From the NCBI RefSeq assembly GCF_000092205.1, contig NC_014216.1, positions 682,001 through 746,000 of the forward strand: a stretch of 64,000 bases of DNA, read 5' to 3'. This DNA is from Desulfurivibrio alkaliphilus AHT 2. Lineage in GTDB: Bacteria; Desulfobacterota; Desulfobulbia; Desulfobulbales; Desulfurivibrionaceae. Below, in pieces: positions 33,602 to 43,318 of the stretch. The translations under genes were made by a program, and so were the position numbers. The notes beneath the pieces are model-generated. The model saw only the letters and a list, made by a program, of their open reading frames with translations. It made no database searches and was not told where the DNA came from. Position 1 is the stretch's first letter; each line of letters begins with the position of its first letter.

Positions 33602-34867
33602 ATGAACATTGGGGAGTTGAAAAGAAAAAAGATTGCCGAGCTTACCAGTATCGCCAAATCGATGAATATCGAAGGCTATGCCGGCATGCGCAAGCAGGAA
33701 CTTATTTTTGCCATTTTGCAGCACCAGAGCGCCGCTCAGGGCAAAAACGGGGATAACTACGGGGGTGGGGTGCTGGAGGTGCTGCCGGATGGTTTCGGTT
33801 TTCTGCGGGCGCCGGACTATAACTACCTGCCCGGCCCCGACGATATCTACGTTTCCCCCTCCCAGATCCGTCGCCTGAACCTGCGTACCGGTGATACCGT
33901 GGAAGGGCCGGTCCGCTTCCCCAAGGAGGGCGAACGCTATTTTGCCCTGCTCAAAGTGGACCGGGTCAACTTCGACCCCCCTGAGAAGTCCCGCGACAAA
34001 ACCCTTTTTTCCAACCTCACCCCGCTGCATCCCAATGAACGGCTCAACCTGGAGCGGGATCCGGCCAACTTTTCCACCCGCATCATGGACATGATGGCCC
34101 CCATCGGCAAGGGCCAGCGCGGGCTGATCGTGGCCCCGCCCCGCACCGGTAAAACCGTGCTGATCACCGATATCGCCAACAGTATCACCAAAAACCACCC
34201 GGAGGTCATCCTCATCGTGCTGCTCATCGATGAGCGGCCCGAGGAGGTCACCGACATGGCCCGCAGCGTCAACGCCGAGGTGATCAGTTCCACCTTCGAT
34301 GAGCCGCCCCAGCGCCATATCCAGGTGGCGGAGATGGTCCTGGACAAAGCTCGCCGGCTGGTGGAGCACCAGAAAGATGTGGTTATTCTGCTGGACAGCA
34401 TCACCCGCCTGGCCCGGGCCTACAATACCGTGGTGCCGCCCAGCGGTAAGATCCTCTCCGGCGGGGTGGACTCCAATGCTTTGCACCGGCCCAAACGTTT
34501 TTTCGGGGCGGCCCGCAACATAGAGGAAGGCGGCAGCCTCACCATCATCGCCTCGGCCCTGATCGAAACCGGCAGCCGCATGGACGATGTGATCTTTGAA
34601 GAGTTCAAGGGCACCGGCAATATGGAGTTGGTGCTTGATCGCAAGCTGGCCGACCGGCGGATCTTTCCCTCCATCGATATCACCAAATCCGGCACCCGCA
34701 AGGAAGATTTGCTGCTGAGCGCCGAAGATATGAACAAGATCTGGATTCTCCGCAAATTGCTCTCCTCCATGAACCCCGTTGATGCCATGGAGTTTTTGCT
34801 GGACAAGATGAAGCGGACCAAGACCAATGAGGATTTTTTTGCCTCCATGGTAAGCAGCAGCCAGTAA
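33602..34867 (+). CDS. rho: Transcription termination factor Rho
   Basis: Hexameric RNA helicase that ends transcription. 421 residues: an N-terminal Rho_N helical domain (about 1-45), a cold-shock-like RNA-binding domain ([23 protein letters not shown]) and a RecA-type ATPase with Walker A APPRTGKT and Walker B ILLDSITR. The ATG at 33602 follows AAGGAGAG; the in-frame ATG at 33578 lacks a ribosome site. No insertion is seen between the domains. Confidence 0.97.
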   Translation: MNIGELKRKKIAELTSIAKSMNIEGYAGMRKQELIFAILQHQSAAQGKNGDNYGGGVLEVLPDGFGFLRAPDYNYLPGPDDIYVSPSQIRRLNLRTGDTVEGPVRFPKEGERYFALLKVDRVNFDPPEKSRDKTLFSNLTPLHPNERLNLERDPANFSTRIMDMMAPIGKGQRGLIVAPPRTGKTVLITDIANSITKNHPEVILIVLLIDERPEEVTDMARSVNAEVISSTFDEPPQRHIQVAEMVLDKARRLVEHQKDVVILLDSITRLARAYNTVVPPSGKILSGGVDSNALHRPKRFFGAARNIEEGGSLTIIASALIETGSRMDDVIFEEFKGTGNMELVLDRKLADRRIFPSIDITKSGTRKEDLLLSAEDMNKIWILRKLLSSMNPVDAMEFLLDKMKRTKTNEDFFASMVSSSQ

Positions 34868-34892
34868 CGACCGGATCGGTCGGTGGTTTTTT
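34866..34892 (+). terminator. Terminator after rho
   Basis: CGACCG-GAT-CGGTCG directly after the stop codon, followed by GTGG and a T6 run. Confidence 0.6.
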
Positions 34893-34972
34893 GCTTGCAT
34901 CATTGGGGAAAAAGGTTATAATTTCCCGTTTTAATATTGCCATTTGCTCATTTTATTTGGAGGTTGACGGTC

Positions 34973-35182
34973 ATGAAGGAAGGTATCCATCCGGAATATC
35001 ATAAAATCAAGGCATCCTGCGCCTGCGGCAACGAAGTGGAAATCGGTTCGACCATTGAGGAGGTCAAGGTGGAAATCTGTTCCGCCTGTCATCCCTTCTT
35101 TACCGGTAAACAGAAGCTGATCGACTCCGCCGGGCGGGTGGAGAAGTTTCTTAAGAAGTACGGTCGGACCATGGAAAAATAG
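34973..35182 (+). CDS. rpmE: 50S ribosomal protein L31
   Basis: 69 residues, the zinc-binding (C+) form with cysteines in CACG and CSACHPF. The ATG at 34973 lies behind GGAGG; a longer in-frame ATG at 34937 would add 12 hydrophobic residues not found in the family. A strong terminator follows. Confidence 0.95.
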   Translation: MKEGIHPEYHKIKASCACGNEVEIGSTIEEVKVEICSACHPFFTGKQKLIDSAGRVEKFLKKYGRTMEK

Positions 35183-35204
35183 TTTTCTTTGCTCCTCCTC
35201 TTAA

Positions 35205-35259
35205 CGCCCCAGGTGGTGCGCCGTAATGCAGCAATCGGCGCGGTCCTGGGGCGTTTTTT
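35205..35259 (+). terminator. Intrinsic terminator after rpmE
   Basis: CGCCCCAGG (35205-35213) pairs with CCTGGGGCG (35245-35253), an inner GCGCCG/CGGCGC stem sits within the 31-nt loop, and T6 follows at 35254-35259. Confidence 0.85.
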
Positions 35260-35297
35260 GTATTTGCCTAGGTAATCCTTAGTTTCTCTACCGTGCC

Positions 35298-36371
35298 ATG
35301 TTTGAACAGCTAGCCGACATTAAAGACCGCAAAAAAAACCTTGAAGACCGGCTGTCGGACCCTGATCTGATGCAGGATCCGGCGCGCTTTAAAGGCCTGG
35401 CCAAGGAACACGCCCAGGTCAGTAAGCTGGATGATCTTTACGCCCGCTACCTTAAGGCCCAGCATGACTTTGCCGCCAATCGCCAGCTCATCGAGGAAGA
35501 GGAAGACGAAGAGATGCTGGCCCTGGCCCGGGCGGAAAACGGGGAGCTGCGGGAAAGCATCGCTGTACTTGAAAAAGAGTTGCGCCTGGCCCTGTTGCCC
35601 AAAGATCCCAACGATGAAAAGAATGTGCTGCTGGAAATCCGGGCCGGCACCGGCGGAGATGAAGCCGCCCTGTTTGTCGCCGACCTGTTTCGCATGTACA
35701 GCCGTTACGCCGAACAACTGGGCTGGAAGGTGGAGACTCTAAGCAGCAACCCCATCGGGATCGGCGGTTACAAGGAGATCATCGCCCTGATCAGCGGCGA
35801 GCATGTCTACTCCCGGCTCAAGTATGAATCGGGGGTACACCGGGTGCAGCGGGTGCCGGCCACCGAAACCCAGGGGCGGGTCCATACCTCGGCGGTTACC
35901 GTGGCGGTGCTGCCCGAGGCCGAAGAGGTGGAGCTCAAGATTAACCCCTCCGAGCTCAAATTCGATGTCTTCCGCTCTTCCGGCCCCGGCGGGCAGAGTG
36001 TCAACACCACCGATTCTGCGGTGCGGGTCACCCACCTGCCCACCGGCCTGGTGGTCAGCTGCCAGGACGAAAAATCCCAACACAAAAACAAGGCCAAGGC
36101 CCTGCAGGTTCTGCGGGCCCGGCTGCTGGACAAGCTGCAGCAGGAACAGCACGACCAGATCTCCAGTGATCGTAAAAGCCAGGTGGGCAGCGGTGATCGC
36201 AGTGAGCGTGTCCGGACCTACAACTTTCCCCAGAACCGTCTCACCGAGCATCGCATCAACCTTACCATCTATCGCCTGGATGATGTGATGATGGGTCACC
36301 TGGATGAGGTGGTTGAACCCTTGATGCTGCACTTCCAAACCGAAGCCCTCAAGAGCGAACACCGTGCTTAA
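35298..36371 (+). CDS. prfA: Peptide chain release factor 1
   Basis: Recognises UAA and UAG stop codons and triggers peptide release. 357 residues with the GGQ motif at 231-233 in the [10 protein letters not shown] block. The tripeptide region fits PxT recognition of RF1 ([12 protein letters not shown]). The prfA-prmC order is typical, since PrmC methylates the GGQ glutamine. Confidence 0.96.
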   Translation: MFEQLADIKDRKKNLEDRLSDPDLMQDPARFKGLAKEHAQVSKLDDLYARYLKAQHDFAANRQLIEEEEDEEMLALARAENGELRESIAVLEKELRLALLPKDPNDEKNVLLEIRAGTGGDEAALFVADLFRMYSRYAEQLGWKVETLSSNPIGIGGYKEIIALISGEHVYSRLKYESGVHRVQRVPATETQGRVHTSAVTVAVLPEAEEVELKINPSELKFDVFRSSGPGGQSVNTTDSAVRVTHLPTGLVVSCQDEKSQHKNKAKALQVLRARLLDKLQQEQHDQISSDRKSQVGSGDRSERVRTYNFPQNRLTEHRINLTIYRLDDVMMGHLDEVVEPLMLHFQTEALKSEHRA

Positions 36372-36385
36372 TCTTTCAACATTCA

Positions 36386-37306
36386 ATGCCTTCTGCTGAG
36401 CGCTCGGTGGTTGAACTGCCCGCCGGGGCCCGGATCGGGGAGCTCAGAGTGGTGCTCATCGACCGGTTGCGCCGGGCCGGGATCGAAGAGGCCGCCATTG
36501 AGGCCGATCTGCTGCTGGGTTGGGTACTGAATTGTGATCGGGCCGGACTGGTGCTGGCCGCCGAGCAGCCCTTGGCCGAGCCGTTACGGCAGCGGCTGCA
36601 GGCCGCCCTGAAGCGCCGGGAAAGCCGTGAACCGCTGGCCTATATCATGGGGGAGTGGGAGTTCTGGTCGCTGCCTTTTGCCGTGGGGCCGGCAGTATTG
36701 ATTCCCCGGCCGGAGACCGAACTGCTGGTGGAACAGGCCCTGGCCTTTGTCCGCCAGCTGCAGCGGCCGCCCGGCGGCCGTTACCCTTGGCGGATTCTCG
36801 ACCTTGGCACCGGCAGTGGTATTCTGGCGGTGGTGCTGGCCCGGGAAATCGCTTCCGCCCAAGTGGTGGCGCTGGATCGCTCACCCGCCGCCCTGGCTAT
36901 GGCCCGGGCCAACGCCCGCCGGCACGGGGTGGCGGAAAAGATCACTTTTGTCGGCAGCGACTGGTTGTCGGCGCTGGCGGCGCGTCCCGCTTTCGATCTG
37001 GTGGTGGCCAACCCCCCCTACGTGTGCCGCTCTGCCATGTTGACCCTGCAGCCGGAAGTGCGCGAGCATGAACCGCACACGGCCCTGGATGGCGGCCGGC
37101 AGGGACTGGATGACATCAAAATCATCTGCCGCGATTTGCCGGCGGTGCTGCGGCCCGATGGGCTTCTGCTGCTGGAAATCGGGTGGGATCAAAAAACGGC
37201 GGCAGCCGAGCTTTTCAACCGTAATCCCGCCTACCGGCAAACGGAAATCATTAATGATCTTGCTGGGTTGCCGCGGGTGCTGCGGTGCCGTAAAGAGGAG
37301 TGCTGA
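36386..37306 (+). CDS. prmC: Release factor glutamine methyltransferase
   Basis: SAM-dependent N5-glutamine methyltransferase acting on release factors. 306 residues: an N-terminal helical substrate-binding domain and a Rossmann domain with [11 protein letters not shown] and the catalytic NPPY. It lies 14 bp after prfA, and its stop codon overlaps the murA start. Confidence 0.95.
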   Translation: MPSAERSVVELPAGARIGELRVVLIDRLRRAGIEEAAIEADLLLGWVLNCDRAGLVLAAEQPLAEPLRQRLQAALKRRESREPLAYIMGEWEFWSLPFAVGPAVLIPRPETELLVEQALAFVRQLQRPPGGRYPWRILDLGTGSGILAVVLAREIASAQVVALDRSPAALAMARANARRHGVAEKITFVGSDWLSALAARPAFDLVVANPPYVCRSAMLTLQPEVREHEPHTALDGGRQGLDDIKIICRDLPAVLRPDGLLLLEIGWDQKTAAAELFNRNPAYRQTEIINDLAGLPRVLRCRKEEC

Positions 37307-38562
37307 TGGATAAAATTATTATCGAAGGCGGCCACCCTTTGCAGGGGGAAATCGTGATCAGCGGGGCCAAAAATGCCGCTTTGCCGCTGATCTGCGCCAC
37401 TCTGCTGGCCCCTGGTCCCCATGTGCTGGAAAATGTTCCCGACCTGCGTGATACCCGCACCATGCTGGCCCTGCTGGAAGCCCTTGGCGCTTCCTGGCAG
37501 CGGGAGGGGACTACCCTGACCATTGATACCGCCGGTCTGCACAGTTATGAAGCCTCCTACGATCTGGTCAAGACCATGCGGGCCTCGGTGCTGGTGCTGG
37601 GGCCGCTGCTGGCCAGAATGGGAAAGGCCCGGGTCTCGCTGCCCGGTGGCTGTGCCATCGGAGCCCGGCCCATCAACTTTCATCTGCAGGGTTTCCAGCA
37701 GCTTGGGGTGCGGCATCAACTTGATCAGGGTTATGTCGAGGCGGAGGTGGACGGCCGTTTGCGTGGCAACACCGTCTGTTTCGATATCCCTTCGGTGACC
37801 GCCACGGAAAATATCCTGATGGGGGCGGTACTGGCCAAAGGGGAAACGGTGATCAAAAACGCCGCCCGGGAGCCGGAGATCGGTAACCTGGTGGATATGC
37901 TCAACGGCATGGGGGCCAAAATCAAAGGCCGGGGCAGCGATACCCTGCAGATCGAAGGGGTCACCCGGCTCCGGCCGGCCCGGATCAGCATTGTACCCGA
38001 TCGCATTGAAACCGGCACTTTCCTGATTGCCGTGGGGGCCACCGGCGGTGAGCTGACCTTGAGCAATTGCGACCCCTCCCTGCTGCCCTCGCTTTATGAA
38101 AAGCTGCGGGCCGCCGGGGTGGAGGTGCGGGAAGAGCAGGACCGGTTGCATGTTGCCCGCCGCGGTCCCTTGCGGGCGGTGGATGTAAAAACCATGCCTT
38201 ACCCCGGTTTTCCCACCGATCTGCAGGCGCAGATCATGGCCCTGATGTGCCTTAGCAACGGCCTGAGCCTGATCACCGAAACCATTTTTGAAAATCGCTT
38301 CATGCATGTGGCGGAGCTGCAACGGATGGGGGCCGATATCCGCATAGACGGCCACAGCGCCATTGTCAGCGGCACCGGCAAGCTCCGTGGGGCGCCGGTG
38401 ATGGCCACCGATCTGCGGGCCAGTGCATCGCTGGTAATTGCCGGCCTGGCCGCCGAGGGGATTACCCAGATCTCCCGGGTCTACCACCTGGACCGGGGTT
38501 ACGATGACCTGGTAGGCAAACTGAGCCGAGTAGGGGCGGTCATCCACCGGGAACGGGAATAG
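37306..38562 (+). CDS. murA: UDP-N-acetylglucosamine 1-carboxyvinyltransferase
   Basis: First committed step of peptidoglycan synthesis. 418 residues with the N-terminal [11 protein letters not shown] block, the active-site loop around [12 protein letters not shown] (the Cys target of fosfomycin is present) and the C-terminal [10 protein letters not shown]. The ATG at 37306 shares its A with the prmC stop, with GAGGAG 5 bases upstream. The palindromic element begins 2 bp after the stop. Confidence 0.96.
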   Translation: MDKIIIEGGHPLQGEIVISGAKNAALPLICATLLAPGPHVLENVPDLRDTRTMLALLEALGASWQREGTTLTIDTAGLHSYEASYDLVKTMRASVLVLGPLLARMGKARVSLPGGCAIGARPINFHLQGFQQLGVRHQLDQGYVEAEVDGRLRGNTVCFDIPSVTATENILMGAVLAKGETVIKNAAREPEIGNLVDMLNGMGAKIKGRGSDTLQIEGVTRLRPARISIVPDRIETGTFLIAVGATGGELTLSNCDPSLLPSLYEKLRAAGVEVREEQDRLHVARRGPLRAVDVKTMPYPGFPTDLQAQIMALMCLSNGLSLITETIFENRFMHVAELQRMGADIRIDGHSAIVSGTGKLRGAPVMATDLRASASLVIAGLAAEGITQISRVYHLDRGYDDLVGKLSRVGAVIHRERE

Positions 38563-38564
38563 AC

Positions 38565-38671
38565 GTAATCGCTCAGCAGCACCGCATCTTCGGGCGATCA
38601 GACAAGCTTACGTACAGGGGTACGCTGCGCCTGTCTGCTTGCCCGAACCTGCGGCACTGCTGAACGATTAC
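38565..38671 (+). repeat. 107-bp palindromic element, copy 5
   Basis: Arms GTAATCGCTCAGCAG and CTGCTGAACGATTAC (one mismatch). It follows the murA stop by 2 bp in sense. The inner arm has CAGACAAGC against GCCTGTCTG, so the C-to-A change at the fourth base is compensated on the other side. Confidence 0.88.
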
Positions 38672-38714
38672 GGCCCGTTAAACCGGTGAGTTAGTACCCC
38701 TGGTGAACGGTTAC
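38672..38714 (+). repeat. 43-bp linker element, copy 6
   Basis: Begins GGCCCGTTAAACCGG and ends CCTGGTGAACGGTTAC, directly after palindromic copy 5. Together they form a full composite unit of 150 bp between convergent murA and zraS. Confidence 0.8.
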
Positions 38715-38746
38715 GAATAACCATAAACAGTGCAGTCCATAAAATC

Positions 38747-40552
38747 TCAGGAGATTGGCAGGGTTATGGTTACGGTGGTACCCTGGTCGGGTTGGCTGGT
38801 AAACTCCATTTTCCCGCCGTGGTCGTCGATGATTTTTTGCACCAGGGCCAGGCCCAGGCCCGAGCCTTCCGGCTTGGTGGTGAAGTAGGGGTCGGTGATT
38901 CTGGGTAAAATTTCCGGAGCGATTCCCTGGCCGGTATCGCTGACTTTGATCCTGACGACCTGCTGCTCCGGCCGGTACTCCAGATTGGCTTCCAGGCGGC
39001 CGCCGGTCGGCATGGCCTGCAGGCTGTTAAGGTAGAGGTTGAGCAGCACCTGGGTGAGGCGATCGGCGTCAACAGGTACCGGGGGGAACTCGGTGGCCGG
39101 GGGCTGCAGTTTCAGCTCAACCCCCAGGCTTTGGGCGTCGGCGGCCACCAATTGCAAAGAGTTGCCCAGCAGCGTCGGTAAATCCACCGGCCGGCGGTTT
39201 AAAGGCTGCGGCCGGGCAAAGTCCAGCAGCTCACTGATGCTGCGGTTGACCCTTTCCACCTCGCCCACCAGCAGTCGGGCGGTTTCGCTCTCCGGCGGGT
39301 TTTGGCCGGCCCGGGAAGCCAGCAGGGTGGCCAGCCCTTTGATGGAACTCAAGGGGTTGCGGATCTCATGGGCCACTCCCGCCGCCATTTTTCCTAAAGC
39401 CACCAGGCGTTCGTGTCTTTGTACCTCCTTTTCCATGGCCTGCAGTTTGGTGACATCATGGAGCAGCACCACCCGGCCCACGATCTGCTGAGCCCGGTCG
39501 CGGATCGGCACGGCGCTTAGCATCACGGTCAACCGGACATCGTCACCGTGGGCCGGTGCTCCGGCCAGGTGGATCTCCCGGTCGATCACTTCTTCCTCGG
39601 ACTGGGGTTGCCGCAACTGGCTGGCGATCAATTCCGGCAGCGCCCTGGTCGCCGCCCGGCCGATCACCTCGGCCGGGCTTACGGCACACATTTCCGCCGC
39701 CACTTCGTTACAGGTTTCAATCCTTCCTTGCCGGTCCACGGCGATAACCCCCAACGGCAGGCGGGAGATCAGCAGGCCGGTGAAGGCCTGAATGTAGTTG
39801 AGGGTGCCGGCGGCGGTGCGGTAACCCTGGGCGCCCAGCAGGGCCAGCCAGCCGCCGATACCCACCAGCAGCAGGGCCAGCGAGATGAAGAAGATGTGGC
39901 GGCGGTTCTGGCTGATTACCTTTTCCGCCTCGCTCATGTCCAGGCCCACCAGAATCAGCAGTTCTCCCGCGGCGGCGGCCTGCCACAACTCACCGGACCC
40001 TTCATTGACCACCGGATCCGAGCCGGGGTAACGCATGCGGGGGCGATGTTCCATGCGTTCATGTCCGTGTCTGCCGCCCCGGCCGGTGAAGGGAGTGAAG
40101 AAAGCGCCGACCTCGAAGATCCGGGCATCCAGTTGGGGTTCATGGTGCACACGCTGAAACAGGGCCGGTGGCGAATCGGTTTCAGCAACTGGAGGGAGGG
40201 ATGAGGGCAGGGCGTTCTCAAGCCGGTCGGCGTCGCTGTGGAGCACAACGGTGCCTTGCCGGTTGACCAGGGCGATATAGACGATTTCCGGCTCCGCCGC
40301 CGCTTGTTCGATCAGTTGCTGCAAATGAGCGGTATCCCGGCCGCCCATCCGCATGTTGGCGGCCCGGGTGCCGGCCTCCAGCATGCGGATGATGCCCTGC
40401 CCCTGGCGTAACAGGTTTTCCTCGGCCAGACGCTGTTCCCGTTGCAGGTTGTTGACCGCAAAGACCAGCACAATGGCCAGCAGCAATCCCACCGCGGTAA
40501 TCAGAATCCAGGGTGAGGCAAAAACGATTTTTTTACCGGGTAGCTTTTCCAT
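38747..40552 (-). CDS. zraS: Two-component sensor histidine kinase, ZraS-like
   Basis: Membrane sensor kinase of about 601 residues. TM1 is at about 10-32, followed by a periplasmic region of about 200 residues with a His/Met/Arg-rich patch (RGGRHGHERMEHRPRM) matching the metal-binding loop of E. coli ZraS. TM2 is near 225-245, then come a PAS-like domain, HisKA with HEIRNPLSS, and HATPase_c with NLYLNSLQAM and GSGLGLALVQ. The start at 40552 places TM1 as in ZraS; a TTG at 40621 would add 23 residues. The cognate response regulator is not in the window. It is divergent from a ZraP-like gene. Confidence 0.85.
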   Translation of the reverse strand: MEKLPGKKIVFASPWILITAVGLLLAIVLVFAVNNLQREQRLAEENLLRQGQGIIRMLEAGTRAANMRMGGRDTAHLQQLIEQAAAEPEIVYIALVNRQGTVVLHSDADRLENALPSSLPPVAETDSPPALFQRVHHEPQLDARIFEVGAFFTPFTGRGGRHGHERMEHRPRMRYPGSDPVVNEGSGELWQAAAAGELLILVGLDMSEAEKVISQNRRHIFFISLALLLVGIGGWLALLGAQGYRTAAGTLNYIQAFTGLLISRLPLGVIAVDRQGRIETCNEVAAEMCAVSPAEVIGRAATRALPELIASQLRQPQSEEEVIDREIHLAGAPAHGDDVRLTVMLSAVPIRDRAQQIVGRVVLLHDVTKLQAMEKEVQRHERLVALGKMAAGVAHEIRNPLSSIKGLATLLASRAGQNPPESETARLLVGEVERVNRSISELLDFARPQPLNRRPVDLPTLLGNSLQLVAADAQSLGVELKLQPPATEFPPVPVDADRLTQVLLNLYLNSLQAMPTGGRLEANLEYRPEQQVVRIKVSDTGQGIAPEILPRITDPYFTTKPEGSGLGLALVQKIIDDHGGKMEFTSQPDQGTTVTITLPIS

Positions 40553-40659
40553 CTCCGCATTCACTTTCCATTCTGTATTTAGTCGCCGGCAGTTAAACCG
40601 GCGGGCCGCCTTGACGACCAATTCTCTTTTGTCACGATAACCCGATTAACGATGGAATC

Positions 40660-40805
40660 GCAAAAAGTCCGTCCATGGACTTTTTGCTCCCCGGAATGCG
40701 AAAACGCGGTTTCCGCATTCCTTACAAATCAATAGATTACAAAGCAAGCTATTGATTTGCGCGCCCATCCTTGGGCGCGATGATGACTTCTTGCGAAGTC
40801 ATCAT
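40660..40805. repeat. Array of five consecutive inverted repeats
   Basis: Stems: GCAAAAAGTCC (40660-40670/40677-40687), GGAATGCG plus an inner stem (40693-40700/40714-40721), CAAATCAATAG (40725-40735/40749-40759), CGCGCCCA (40760-40767/40772-40779) and ATGATGACTTC (40780-40790/40795-40805). The listed arms are perfect, unrelated in sequence to each other, and nearly contiguous. Confidence 0.85.
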
Positions 40806-41066
40806 TAACACCATTACAATTACACGATTTGTGCCGCCGGGCATAAAAAAATAAAACCCGCCTCCCACCCTGTGTTGCAAAGACATCCCGCCGCGGCAAG
40901 AGGGAGTGGGCAAACTTTATCCGAGTAAAATATATCCGCTTTGACCCGCAGGTGGATAAAAAGTAGTCGGTTGCAAGGCGAGACGAAAGCATGGCTACAA
41001 TGTGGTAATTATTTGAAGAGTTTGATTTCGTTGTTTTGGCGAAGGTTTTTTGGTTGGTTCAGTACG

Positions 41067-41083
41067 TTGGCATGCATATTGCT
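41067..41083 (+). promoter_or_regulatory. Sigma-54 promoter of the zraP-like gene
   Basis: TTGGCATGCATATTGCT matches the -24/-12 consensus with GG-N10-GC spacing. It lies about 143 bp before the start codon. E. coli zraP is also sigma-54 dependent. Confidence 0.75.
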
Positions 41084-41225
41084 CAGCACACCGGTTACTC
41101 TCGGTTGCCCTGGCGACATGGCAACAAAGTTAGCCGTCGCACCTTGTTGTAAGTGCAGTTTCATAACTGCTGACAGTTTGGTTGAGTCGGCCGGTTTTTA
41201 ACCCCATTAAACAGGAGGTAGATAG

Positions 41226-41723
41226 ATGAAAAAAGTAATTTTAAGCCTTGCCCTGGTTGCCGCCGTGGTCATTGTTGGTACTCAAAACGTTCATGCCCGT
41301 GCGGGCATGGGTCCGGAGGTCAGGGCCGGGGCTGGTCAGTCAGCAGAGACCATCAAGGCCAGGCAACAGTTTCACGATGAAACCGTGGAACTGCGCCGCC
41401 AGATCGTCGGCAAACAAACCGCTTTACAAGCCGTTTTGGCGGGGGACCGGCCCGATCCGGAAGTCGCCGCCGCCTTGGCAACAGAACTGTTCGACCTGCG
41501 GACGGAGAAGCACCTTAAAGCCAGGGAGCTGGGGGTTGATCTTCCTGCAGCCGGGATGGGAATGGGCAGGATGGCTCACGGCAAGCGGGGCATGATGAGT
41601 GGGCGTGGCCAAATGGGGCCGGGGGCTGGTCAGATGTCATGCCCGATGATGGGTGCCGGCTCCGATGCTGCCGCCAGCGATGAAGAGGCCGCCGCCGACG
41701 GGAACGCTCACAGTCACCACTGA
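41226..41723 (+). CDS. zraP: ZraP/Spy-like periplasmic metal-binding protein
   Basis: 165 residues with a signal peptide (1-25, ending VHA). The mature part is helical with the Spy/CpxP/ZraP core (QQFHDETVELRRQIVGKQTALQAVLA). The C-terminal third is rich in Met, Gly and His (GMGMGRMAHGKRGMM, ending HSHH), suited to binding soft or transition metals. In enterobacteria ZraP is a zinc-binding chaperone that also damps ZraS. The ribosome site AGGAGG is strong. It has its own sigma-54 promoter and is divergent from the ZraS-like kinase. Confidence 0.85.
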   Translation: MKKVILSLALVAAVVIVGTQNVHARAGMGPEVRAGAGQSAETIKARQQFHDETVELRRQIVGKQTALQAVLAGDRPDPEVAAALATELFDLRTEKHLKARELGVDLPAAGMGMGRMAHGKRGMMSGRGQMGPGAGQMSCPMMGAGSDAAASDEEAAADGNAHSHH

Positions 41724-41786
41724 GCATCGCGGCACTTTGGTCAACGGAAAGTCCCTTGCAAAGGGGGCTGGGAAGTAAAACTGGGT

Positions 41787-41833
41787 TTAACCGGCTGTTG
41801 CACACCAGAGCCGTGGTGGCAACAGTCGGTTAA
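41787..41833. terminator. Inverted repeat between convergent genes
   Basis: TTAACCGGCTGTTGC (41787-41801) and GCAACAGTCGGTTAA (41819-41833) pair with one mismatch. It lies after zraP and overlaps the stop codon of the MORN gene. The U-tract is poor. Confidence 0.4.
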
Positions 41834-42255
41834 ATCGTTTCAAATTTGCCGTTTTTAAAACGGCCGGGAATCTGCTGGCCGTCGGGCATGGTGATGGTGC
41901 CCAGGCCGTTGATGGCGCCTTCGGTGAATTCACCCTCCCATTTGCTGCCGTCGGCCTGCACCAGCCTGCCCAGGCCATTGAAGCGGTTACGGGCAAACTC
42001 GCCGTCGTAGCGGCAGTTGTCGGGTTGAATCAAGGTGCCTTTGCCATGGAACATGTTATCCTTGAACTCACCCTGGTAAACCATGCCATCGACCTGGGTC
42101 AGGGTGCCCTTGCCGTCCATTTTACCTTCTTTGAACTCCCCCTCGTAACGATTGCCGGAACCGTCGACCAGGGTTCCCCAGCCGTGGGGCTTGTCGTTTT
42201 GCATTTCGCCGCTGTATTCGGTGCCGTTTGGCAGGCAGATGGTATCAGAGCCCAT
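41830..42255 (-). CDS. MORN-repeat protein
   Basis: 141 residues made almost entirely of six MORN repeats of about 23 residues (YSGEMQNDKPHGWGTL, YEGEFKEGKMDGKGTL, YQGEFKDNMFHGKGTL and so on). MORN repeats form a flat beta sheet used for protein or lipid contacts. No signal peptide or enzyme domain is present. The ATG at 42253-42255 follows AAGGAG by 9 bases; the frame is open further upstream but without support. Its role here is unknown. Confidence 0.85.
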   Translation of the reverse strand: MGSDTICLPNGTEYSGEMQNDKPHGWGTLVDGSGNRYEGEFKEGKMDGKGTLTQVDGMVYQGEFKDNMFHGKGTLIQPDNCRYDGEFARNRFNGLGRLVQADGSKWEGEFTEGAINGLGTITMPDGQQIPGRFKNGKFETI

Positions 42256-42511
42256 AACCCTTGTCTCCTTGATTAAATTTACTCTCATCAGCCTAGCAAG
42301 ATTAACTTGGGTCGGCAAGTGTTCTCGTTTTGGCCGAGCCATGAATGTTGTTTCACTGCCGGGGTTTTCGTTGCCGCCGCCGGCCGGGTGAGTTAAGCTG
42401 ACCGTCAGGCCGTTGGCCCGGTAGATTGTTGACCTTGCTGAATTGTTGACCTTGCTGATTTTTTGAGTGGATGTCTGCGATGACTAATAAAATCCAGGTT
42501 AGAGAATAACT

Positions 42512-43318
42512 ATGCGTTTGCTGCCTCTTCTTTGTACGGCAAAAGGGCTGCTCTTAAGCCTGTTGTTATGGGGGCTGGTGCCCCAGGCGGCACTGGCGGC
42601 CAAGATGACCGCGCCGGTTAAAGAGTTGCTGGCCACCGCCTATCCCGTGGGTGAGGTTTTGCGTTATGAGGTAACCTGGATGGGGATCCGGGCCGGTGAG
42701 TTGACCTTTGAGGTTAAACAGCTTGATGAACAGGGGGAGTTGCTGGCCATTACCATCCGGGCCAGAACCGTCGGCATGCTGGGCCGGCTCTATCCGGTGC
42801 AGGATGATTACCGGGTGGTGGTGGAAGGGGAGGCGCGGCTGCCCAGCCACTATCGGATATCTGAAACCAAACGGGGCAAGCGCCAGATCAGAAGCACCGT
42901 TTACGACCAGCAACGGGGCCGTATTGTTTACCAGCGCCGGCCGGATTCGGTGCGGGAGTATCGGGTTGATGGCCCGGTACACAACGAATTTTCCGCCTTT
43001 TACGCCACCCGGGTGATGCCCCTGCTGGGCGATGAGGTTATCATGATCCCCACCTTTGCCGATGAGCGGCGCAACGAGGTCAAGGTGGAGGTGGGTCAGG
43101 GAGGTACCTTCCAAAGCCTCGTCGGGCGCCAGGAGTACCTGCGGGTCCAGCCCCGGCTTGATTTTGTCGGCCTCTATGAAAAGGCGGGGGACCCCGAAAT
43201 CTGGCTGACCAAAGACCATTACCGGATTCCGGTACGGGTCCGCTCCCAGATCGCCATCGGCTCGCTGGTGGCTACCCTCACTTACTATAAGGGACCGGCG
43301 GGAGAGTTCGGGGAATAG
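42512..43318 (+). CDS. DUF3108 domain exported protein
   Basis: 268 residues with a signal peptide (about 1-30, ending ALAA). The mature part has the DUF3108 features: EVLRYEVTWMGIRAGELTFEV near the start, then YPVQDDYRVVVE and the IPVRVRSQIAIGSLVATL end. The family is periplasmic or outer-membrane linked and of unknown function. It is convergent with the alcohol dehydrogenase gene; the frameshifted version of that gene overlaps its 3' end by 41 bases. Confidence 0.82.
   Translation: MRLLPLLCTAKGLLLSLLLWGLVPQAALAAKMTAPVKELLATAYPVGEVLRYEVTWMGIRAGELTFEVKQLDEQGELLAITIRARTVGMLGRLYPVQDDYRVVVEGEARLPSHYRISETKRGKRQIRSTVYDQQRGRIVYQRRPDSVREYRVDGPVHNEFSAFYATRVMPLLGDEVIMIPTFADERRNEVKVEVGQGGTFQSLVGRQEYLRVQPRLDFVGLYEKAGDPEIWLTKDHYRIPVRVRSQIAIGSLVATLTYYKGPAGEFGE

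Larger units (their letters stand above)
40622..41225. other. zraS-zraP intergenic region
   Basis: About 600 bp. It holds five inverted repeats (40660-40805) and a sigma-54 promoter (41067-41083). The 260 bp between them have no convincing gene. Confidence 0.7.

Noticed and set aside
40729-40992. 87-codon minus-strand frame over the hairpin array
   Set aside because: It runs through the inverted repeats and an AT-rich region with no ribosome site or homology.
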